From the NCBI GenBank assembly GCA_963920635.1, contig OY987302.1, positions 32,463,278 to 32,527,277 of the forward strand: a stretch of 64,000 nt of DNA. The letters are read 5' to 3'. The stretch comes from Pseudeuparius sepicola (taxonomy: Eukaryota > Arthropoda > Insecta > Coleoptera > Anthribidae). Of the stretch, positions 63,761-64,000 are shown piece after piece. The number at the start of each line of letters is the position of its first letter. Positions within the stretch are counted from its first letter, which is position 1. The notes under the pieces were generated by a model. That model was not told the origin of the DNA. It worked only from the letters and a program-made list of their open reading frames with translations, and did not search any database. The translations under genes and the position numbers were made by a program.

Positions 63761-64000
63761 TGGTTGTTGGTTTCCGAGGCTGGTAGACGAAAATTTACGT
63801 TTCTTTCATGAGAGTTTTCAATTGGTAAAAGTTGAGATTGTGAATTTTGGTTTGTTACTCTTGTATGATGTGTTCTGGGGGAAAATTGTTGATTTTGCGA
63901 ACTTGGTAAAGGTCTAAAATTTGTAGAAGCTTGATTGTTATTTTGGTAAGAATTTGTAGATCGATTAAAATTATTGTTCGGGCGAAAATAATTGTTACTT
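63737..64000 (-). CDS. gag: Gag C-terminal part of the second LTR element (partial)
   Basis: The frame is open from the window edge to a TAA near 63737: an Asn/Gln/Ser-rich sequence (RPNNNFNRSTNSYQNNNQ, SSQNQQFSPRTHHTR). Low-complexity Gag tails of this kind precede protease in gypsy-like elements. The N-terminus is outside the window. Confidence 0.65.

Larger units (their letters stand above)
61473..64000 (-). mobile_element. Second LTR retrotransposon, 3' part, running out of the window
   Basis: A single LTR-like block (61473-61870) is followed inward by a macrodomain frame, a charged linker, an aspartic protease and a Gag C-terminal region, all on the minus strand. Only about 2.1 kb separates the protease from the LTR, and no reverse transcriptase or integrase motifs are seen, so this copy lost them or is non-autonomous. 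The 5' LTR would lie beyond 64000. Confidence 0.75.

Overview
The window is AT-rich eukaryotic DNA, almost certainly from an insect. The supporting signs are short (about 55 bp) introns with GTAAGT...TTTCAG borders, an errantivirus-type LTR retrotransposon with env, a Penelope-like element, LINE tails, many foldback/MITE elements, and several Polinton/Maverick (adintovirus-like) integrated elements. The species cannot be named from sequence. I see no ordinary single-copy host gene except one multi-exon gene copy of unknown family, itself broken by a retrotransposon.

Region 1 (about 0.6-30.2 kb) is an old, decayed Polinton ('outer' element) that once carried a full virion gene set. It has protein-primed DNA polymerase B on the plus strand. 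On the minus strand it has a hypothetical protein, an integrase, a coiled-coil/fibre-like protein, a DUF8207-like protein, the packaging ATPase, an IAP (BIR+RING) gene, a DxQGF protein, major capsid protein, a small basic protein, penton, adenain-like protease, a PLA2/pX-like core protein and a small LPxRF protein. Its capsid gene is cut in two at 11190/27194 by a second, younger Polinton of exactly 16,003 bp (11191-27193). That insertion is bounded by AGT...ACT termini and a perfect 6-bp target duplication (ATCTCT). The nested element is strongly palindromic. About 5.4 kb from each end (terminus, a Pol III-promoter-like unit, a small zinc-ligand gene and polymerase B) is present as inverted arms around a 5.1-kb unique centre. 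The centre holds the PolB N-terminus, a small protein, a 248-aa protein, an intact integrase, a fibre-like protein, a DUF8207-like protein and a packaging ATPase truncated at the junction. Capsid, penton and protease genes are absent from it. This snap-back, capsid-less architecture is the most striking object in the window.

Region 2 (about 30.2-46.1 kb) holds repeats and a third polymerase B lineage (36.6-40.0 kb, minus). The repeats are a minisatellite rich in AAGGTCA motifs, an ACGACT minisatellite, a 3.6-kb foldback element with internal nested foldbacks and a tandem duplication carrying intron-like sequence, several direct-repeat blocks, and a LINE 3' end split by a 1.15-kb near-perfect foldback element.

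Region 3 (about 46.1-64.0 kb) contains a small membrane-protein ORF and the broken multi-exon gene. That gene's second intron holds a MITE, and its body is split by a 6,905-bp errantivirus-like LTR element with 187-bp LTRs and a 4-bp target duplication. Beyond it lie a Penelope-like GIY-YIG fragment, another foldback, an inverted copy of the 30.7-kb repeat, and the 3' part of a second LTR element whose internal region carries Gag-protease sequence and a TARG1/OARD1-like macrodomain. Overall the locus reads as a nested graveyard of transposons and integrated viruses, in which only a few ORFs (nested integrase and 248-aa protein, outer IAP and protease, LTR gag) remain open.
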